Assembly: GCA_003116975.1 (NCBI GenBank)
Contig: BGKB01000220.1
Span: 3,337 to 67,336, forward strand
Length of the DNA: 64,000 nucleotides
Reading direction: 5' to 3'
Source of the DNA: Aurantiochytrium sp. KH105
Lineage: Eukaryota > Sar > Bigyra > Thraustochytrida > Thraustochytriidae
Position 1 is the stretch's first letter. Each line of letters starts with the position of its first letter. This document shows, piece by piece, positions 59,056-64,000 of this stretch. The position numbers and the translations under genes are program-made. The notes beneath the pieces are model-generated. The model was not told the DNA's origin. It ran no database searches and worked only from the letters and a program-made list of their open reading frames with translations.

Positions 59056-59799
59056 CTATAGGCCTATACTAGGCCTATCCATTCCTTTTTTACTTTTGAT
59101 CGAAAGATGACTAATTGGTTCATGAAGACTCGGCTTCAAATTTCCATTTGAGCTGAGACTTGCGTGAAGTTCATGTAGTATCGAGATCCATATACATGCT
59201 AAGATTTGAAGCGCTCTTGATAAGAGCGCAAACAGGTTCGAGAAAGAGCTGGCATCGAGTAGAAGATGATGATCGATGTATTTTGAGAAAGGAAACTTGA
59301 GTTTCATGAAGTAGTTTGCTGTGTTATTCATCACAAGGGATCTGCTAGGTGGTTCCTTGATTGAAGGAAACCGAGCAAGACTTTCTCGCAAATGATGGAG
59401 TCCTGGTTCCCGTGTCTTCAATTGTGGCAGATACGTTTACTTGCTTCAAATATTGTTTTGCATTTCTTGTTCTTGCAGCGAGTTATGTGAAATACTTGCC
59501 AACGAAAAAGGTCTCTTGAAAGATGATTTTGTTCTTCAAGGAGCCAGCCGGCGCAAATGAGGCTTCGTGCTGATCACGACAGTCACTCACATCAAAGCAA
59601 CTCGAAGCGCTAATAAAACACGAGAACAACTTTCTCCGCAGCGATCCTCTCCCGCACGCGCGATTGTCTTGAACTCACAGAGAAGATCGGCAGTAGGCCC
59701 GTATACTCACGAGCGATCCCCTGCGCTGCGTTGTAATGAATAAGTGCTGCTTTTGTTTCGTCCGTTTTCCTGCATGTGCCTTCTTTTTCCGTCTGTGCT
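59056..59799. other. Remnant of another array spacer, then unassigned sequence
   Basis: 59130-59230 keeps the spacer motifs TCAAATTTCCATTTGAGC and TTGAAGCGCTCTTGA found at 55903-55985, so the duplicated unit once extended, or still partly extends, to the right of copy C. Beyond about 59440 nothing is recognised. Confidence 0.5.
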
Positions 59800-61200
59800 T
59801 TACGTCCTGTCTGTGGTCTCGTGCCCGCCTTGCTGTCCTTGCTCTTCTTTGTCTGAGACTGCGCCATCTTCAGCTTCTCCTTCCTCTTCATCTTTGCCAC
59901 TCTGGCGACGGGATGCGTGCAGAACAAATGTAAAGAGAGGTTCTTCGGGCGACGAAACAAGCTCTGTCGACTCAAATCCTGCCTCGAGCGAAAGACTTTG
60001 CCACTTTTCAAGACTTAAACCCGCAACAGCAAGTGGACTTGGATCTTTAGGACCAGGACTTGGGACCCCCAGACGTTGCGCCGCCCAGATGACGACGGGA
60101 TCGTCACCGGATCCTTTATATCTGTCGCTTCCTGAACGGCAGCGAAGCACGACCTCGGCTGCGTCGACAGTTTGGCAAAGAGAAAGTGCTGCTGTGTCCG
60201 CAGAGGCCGGAGCTTGGGGAGCGCAAATGTCGACGAAGATCACATGGTCTGCCAGCGCGCAGCAGCGCTCCAAATCGTGCAAGGCAGCGTGCTCGAGACT
60301 TTCAGAGACCCCGTCACCGCCAATCTTTCCCGCTGTGACAAGCGTCACGTCGTAAACGTCCGTAATACGCGTCGACGCCAAGTAATCTGCGAGACTCAAC
60401 GTCTCAAGAAACAAGGGCTTGCGTAGCGACCCGGCCTGGGGACCTTGCGCCTGAAGCTCCAGCACACGACTCACAAGTGCTTGCGTCGCCGCGGCATGAT
60501 GGGGCACGCCAACGAGAAGCATGCCATCGCACGCATGCATGAGATCTGCGGTGAGTACATTTTCGAGCATATCCGACCCCCAAAGCGCGAGCAGACGCGA
60601 CCGTGCTTTTCGAACCTCGTGATCATCCGTTTTGCGGAGCGCGTCGAGAATGGCTTGGTGGACAACCGTTGCCACGGATGGACGATGCAGCCAGGCCTGG
60701 ACGGACTCTACACACCGCGCCAGCGTCCGAGGTTTGCCGCTCGAAGACTGCGAGCCGTCCGCTTTCTTCGACGTGACTGCTTGCCAGAGCTGTGGTGCGA
60801 CCTCCGGCAAGTTCGCGAACCGGCGAAAGACTCTACTGCTCAAGTCGAGCGTGCGGGCCTCTTCAAGCGCCTCGAGAGCACATTTGGCCTCGTCTTCGTC
60901 AAGACGCGATTTGCGCAACAATTGCAAGCCTTGGTAGAACCGCAAAAGGCCGCAGATTTCCTCTGGCGTCTCGAAGGCCTCGTCGCTTGGGGTCTGCTTT
61001 GGATCCTGGGATGATTCTTTCGTGGTTGCAATCCCGTTGCCGCCTCGTTCACCGCTGAGCACGTGCAAAAGCGAAACTGCGGATCTTCCTCGCACCTGGA
61101 AGCTCGTGTCTCCGAGGCGTCGTCGAAACGAGAGCACTCTGCACGAGGCTTCCTTGGCCGCTCTCGCTTGTTCTTGCGTCAAGCCGAGCGAGTCCGCCAT
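59800..61200 (-). CDS. Hypothetical protein
   Basis: A 466-residue protein from MADSLGLTQEQ (an upstream in-frame ATG adds 19 Arg-rich codons). The N-terminal half is helical and charged. The second half alternates hydrophobic strands and helices (MHACDGMLLVGVPHHAAAT, VYDVTLVTAGKIGGDGVSES, ADHVIFVDICAPQAP), suggesting a Rossmann-like α/β fold. The C-terminus is Glu/Asp/Lys/Gln-rich. No family recognised. Head-to-head with the nucleotidyltransferase gene, 354 bp away. Confidence 0.75.
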   Translation of the reverse strand: MADSLGLTQEQARAAKEASCRVLSFRRRLGDTSFQVRGRSAVSLLHVLSGERGGNGIATTKESSQDPKQTPSDEAFETPEEICGLLRFYQGLQLLRKSRLDEDEAKCALEALEEARTLDLSSRVFRRFANLPEVAPQLWQAVTSKKADGSQSSSGKPRTLARCVESVQAWLHRPSVATVVHQAILDALRKTDDHEVRKARSRLLALWGSDMLENVLTADLMHACDGMLLVGVPHHAAATQALVSRVLELQAQGPQAGSLRKPLFLETLSLADYLASTRITDVYDVTLVTAGKIGGDGVSESLEHAALHDLERCCALADHVIFVDICAPQAPASADTAALSLCQTVDAAEVVLRCRSGSDRYKGSGDDPVVIWAAQRLGVPSPGPKDPSPLAVAGLSLEKWQSLSLEAGFESTELVSSPEEPLFTFVLHASRRQSGKDEEEGEAEDGAVSDKEEQGQQGGHETTDRT

Positions 61201-61554
61201 TTCCTCTCCTCTTCGTTTCCGCTTCTCCCGTCTTCTCCTTTCCCCTGCCCAAAACAAGAAACGCCTCCTCTGCCGCGGACTCGGCCCAGGCTGGCCACGG
61301 TCGCAGCCCGAGCTCGGTCGCGGCCTCGAGCCCTCCGCGTTTGCTTATCGCGACTCGGGTTTGGGGCGCCGGTCTCGGCGCGCGAGATCTGGAACTGAGG
61401 ATTAGTCGGCAAAAGCGGCAAAGGGGGGTTAACCGGCACTTGCATGCGCGCCACTCCGGCGACGGAGACTCTCTCATGGTATAATACCTCTTGAAGGAGC
61501 GGCGCAGAGCGAGATCGCGCGCGAGGACGCCCTGCGCGGCGCGGGGAGGCGGCG
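61201..61554. promoter_or_regulatory. Divergent promoter region
   Basis: 354 bp between divergent starts. A TATAATA stretch lies at about 61480-61486, about 70 bp before ATG 61555, in otherwise GC-rich DNA. Confidence 0.4.
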
Positions 61555-64000
61555 ATGCGGCGCGCGCGCGTGCAGGAGATCCGGCAGAAGCGCAAGGCCG
61601 AAGCCCCGTTCTACGTGGCGCTCCACAGATGGGTGCTCTCCGCGAAACACCGCCATGCCTGCAGCGAGCACGAGCAGGAACTCCTGCGCGTGCAGGCGCT
61701 GCTCATGCAGGGAGAGATTACCAAGCAGGAGATGCAGGAGCGCGTGCGTGAGCTCGTCGGAGCCAATGTGCAATCTCAAGCCGCAAAGCAGACGCCCTCT
61801 TTGCCCAACGAGGCGACAACGAAGAAAACACGATCGACGTCCCCGGACGCACCAAAAATCGCGGCGTCAACGGCGATAAGGACGCCGTCCGATTCACCAG
61901 AGCTCAACGAAACGCGCGGGATTTCGCAACGTATTCAATTCTGGCACTACTGTACCTCTTTTGCTGGAGAATGGGAAGCCTTTGCTGGTTTGCAAGAGTC
62001 CAAAGCAGAGCTCTTGCTGCGACGGCAGGCCCGGTCCGGTGGCGGCGTCCGCGCCACGTACCGGTACCAGCTCGGCTGCCGAAGCAAGCACGCAATGGCC
62101 TCATGTCTTTTCTCCCTCTTGCGCCGTTTCTCTGGCGAGCCCAAGGGACTCGAAGAGTTGGACCCTGTTCCCGGAAGTCACGAGCTTAGTTTTGTCTCTC
62201 TTTCGTACTCTCCTGCCGAAATTGCTCCGCAAACACGATGGGAGGAAATCTCACGTCAGGTGACTCAAGAAGCTAGCAAGGAATATGAAGACCTCGTGAC
62301 CGCGATTCGGCGCTTACAAAGTCGTTTTCGCTGTGGTCACGATCCAGAACCGTGGATGGATAGTGCGATCTCATCGCCTGCTGGCGCTTCTGGCAGCAAA
62401 TCCAAAAAGAAAAAGAAAAAGAAAAAGAAACCAAAGAAGAAACAAGAGCAACACGAATCACAAGAACCTCTGCAAAGCCAAAGCGTACCTACGCCAGAAG
62501 TAGGAGCAATAGGTGCCTCGCCCACGGATGGTGCATCTCCAAACAATGTTGCAGCGAAAGAGACCAAGGGCTCTGCAGAAAAGACGAACGAGCGCTCTCT
62601 CACGCGTGCTTCACTCAAGGGTAGTGAGGATGCGGCGCAAAGCTCGACCACTCCGACATCGAATCGGCTTGCGCCACCTCCGGCTCCGAGTCCTTCGCCG
62701 GCGCCGTCACCAACGCAGACCCAGTCTTCGGTGTCGTCTCCGCAGCATCAGCGACAGCATCCATCGCGTGGTGCTCTGAAAAGACTTGGGTGCGAGATTC
62801 AACAGCTGGTACACCAGCTTCAGCGCACGCTTGCTCGCAAAAGCAAGTGGCGAATGGAGTTGCAGTGGCGAATTCAGACCGTTATTCAGAGCGTGTTTCC
62901 TTGCGCACAGGTTCACCTTTTTGGCTCTCACGCCTGTGGGCTTGCGCTGCCAACGAGCGACGTGGATTTGTATTACATGCATCGGCAAAACGTGTGTTTC
63001 GCCTCTGCTTCGTACACGGGACATATGGCAGGATACCACCAATCAGGAACGTGCTCACTCATTCGCATGGCCGTGGCAGACCAGCTGGAGATGCTGCAAA
63101 ACGCCTTTTTGGTCGAGGCATGGGTCAAGCGGGCACGCATCATCAAGAGCTCTCAAATGTACATTGTCAGATTATCCACGTGCCTGTTGGCGCTGAATGG
63201 CGAGGCGGAAGATACGCACAAGACGAGCGCAGATCATTTGTGTCCCATGTGCTGCGAGGTCGACGTGAGCAGTGCCCATTTAAATGGACATTCGTTTGCG
63301 CTGTCATCGGACCTTCTCGCTCAGGAGCGGAGCCGACACCAGCACCTTTTGCCACTCACGCTCGTGCTCAAACAACTGTTGCAGGAGCGAGGCCTTTTGG
63401 ATCCGTACAGCGGTGGCTTGAGCTCAATATCACTCTCGCTCATGGTGCTTCGGTACCTGCAATACCAGGAAGACAAGAGCCGCTCCGCTGCGCGTCCGAC
63501 CAAGCCTCCGCGCTTTTCTCGACGGCCTGGCACCGGCGTTGTGCTGGCGCCACCGCACGCAGCGCAATTTGCGTACTCGCGGCAACTTGCGGACTGGCCT
63601 GATGCTCGCGCGCCTCCTCCGGCCTATGTGTCACACCAGGCTACGCGGGAGGTCCTGAGTGAGAGTTCGGCGGCCGAGAATGTGACAGAAACGAGTACGA
63701 GTACCGCTCAGGATAACGCGGCAAAGGACAACGGCTCGATTCCCAGCCCCAGCCCCAGCCCAAGTCCTTACAAGGATATCGTTTCTGGACGTTTTGCCAA
63801 GGCGCAACCTGATTCTCTCGCTTATCGTCGACAGCTCGCAGACTGGCCCACGTCCGAGGCCGCGCACCACATGGAGTGGATGCGGGTCATCAAGAAGACG
63901 CGGGGCTCTGCACCCTTGGCCTCGTCGAAGCAAGCTTTGTCAAAGGATGCGAATGGGGGAGTCGAAGCTGATGATGAAACGAACGAGTCCGCTTTTGAAA
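61555..64000 (+). CDS. TRF4/PAPD5-type non-canonical poly(A) polymerase, 3' partial
   Basis: Open from ATG 61555 to the window edge (815 codons, no stop). The catalytic core begins near residue 400: GS motif and metal-binding Asp pair in LFGSHACGLALPTSDVDLYY (Gly460, Ser461, Asp469, Asp471), third Asp in CEVDVSS (Asp570), then the central/PAP-associated part LPLTLVLKQLLQERGLLDPY and GGLSSISLSLMVLRYL. This matches the TRF4/PAPD5/PAPD7 branch, which adds short A tails to RNAs for nuclear exosome decay or maturation. The N-terminus is an unusual 400-residue extension: a conserved-looking helical part, then a Lys run and Ser/Pro/Gln-rich linker. After the core come two copies of 'YSRQLADWP/YRRQLADWP', about 85 residues apart, of unknown role. 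Active-site residues are intact. Confidence 0.88.
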   Translation, partial: MRRARVQEIRQKRKAEAPFYVALHRWVLSAKHRHACSEHEQELLRVQALLMQGEITKQEMQERVRELVGANVQSQAAKQTPSLPNEATTKKTRSTSPDAPKIAASTAIRTPSDSPELNETRGISQRIQFWHYCTSFAGEWEAFAGLQESKAELLLRRQARSGGGVRATYRYQLGCRSKHAMASCLFSLLRRFSGEPKGLEELDPVPGSHELSFVSLSYSPAEIAPQTRWEEISRQVTQEASKEYEDLVTAIRRLQSRFRCGHDPEPWMDSAISSPAGASGSKSKKKKKKKKKPKKKQEQHESQEPLQSQSVPTPEVGAIGASPTDGASPNNVAAKETKGSAEKTNERSLTRASLKGSEDAAQSSTTPTSNRLAPPPAPSPSPAPSPTQTQSSVSSPQHQRQHPSRGALKRLGCEIQQLVHQLQRTLARKSKWRMELQWRIQTVIQSVFPCAQVHLFGSHACGLALPTSDVDLYYMHRQNVCFASASYTGHMAGYHQSGTCSLIRMAVADQLEMLQNAFLVEAWVKRARIIKSSQMYIVRLSTCLLALNGEAEDTHKTSADHLCPMCCEVDVSSAHLNGHSFALSSDLLAQERSRHQHLLPLTLVLKQLLQERGLLDPYSGGLSSISLSLMVLRYLQYQEDKSRSAARPTKPPRFSRRPGTGVVLAPPHAAQFAYSRQLADWPDARAPPPAYVSHQATREVLSESSAAENVTETSTSTAQDNAAKDNGSIPSPSPSPSPYKDIVSGRFAKAQPDSLAYRRQLADWPTSEAAHHMEWMRVIKKTRGSAPLASSKQALSKDANGGVEADDETNESAFE

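Overview
This is nuclear DNA from a protist. Most genes are long single open reading frames, GC-rich, closely packed and often arranged head-to-head, separated by microsatellite-rich, gene-free stretches. The gene set (AP2-domain regulator, ROCO-TIR GTPase, DNA ligase IV, GPATCH1-like, CCDC148-like flagellar protein, OTUD5-like deubiquitinase, tandem TKL-type kinases, one tRNA-Thr) fits a flagellate-forming stramenopile, most likely a thraustochytrid/labyrinthulid. That placement is inference. A herpes/mirus-type terminase fossil near the left end agrees with it, because mirusviruses are known from Aurantiochytrium.

Layout. 1-1374 is the 3' part of a leucine-rich-repeat membrane protein built as one 23-residue repeat per 69-bp exon. 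1617-3392 (minus) is a broken viral terminase copy. 3393-6543 is gene-free. 6544-8565 is a myristoylated STK32/YANK-like kinase. 10160-13210 is a PH/coiled-coil/Costars protein. 14364-18345 (minus) is a WD40-ROC-COR-TIR gene followed by a decayed duplicate of its own 3' end. 19279-19350 is tRNA-Thr(CGU). 19366-26106 is a long gene-free region with an assembly gap and many simple-repeat arrays. 26107-37717 holds the AP2 regulator, GPATCH1-like splicing factor, F-box-like protein, CCDC148-like protein and DNA ligase IV. 40560-48174 holds a Rel/EBF-like IPT transcription factor, an OTU deubiquitinase, two unrecognised proteins and a PDRG1-like prefoldin. 48300-58926 (minus) is a tandem array of helical-bundle/kinase/armadillo genes: one relic, two intact copies and one copy with a single nonsense codon. 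59800-64000 holds an unrecognised protein and the 5' part of a TRF4/PAPD5-type nucleotidyltransferase.

The most interesting theme is immune-like. A modular LRR receptor, a ROCO-TIR protein and an expanding family with MLKL-like architecture (N-terminal helical bundle, kinase, then armadillo repeats that vary from 4 to 9) lie in the same window as a dead viral terminase. The sequence supports each piece. A shared role in defence or regulated cell death is a hypothesis.
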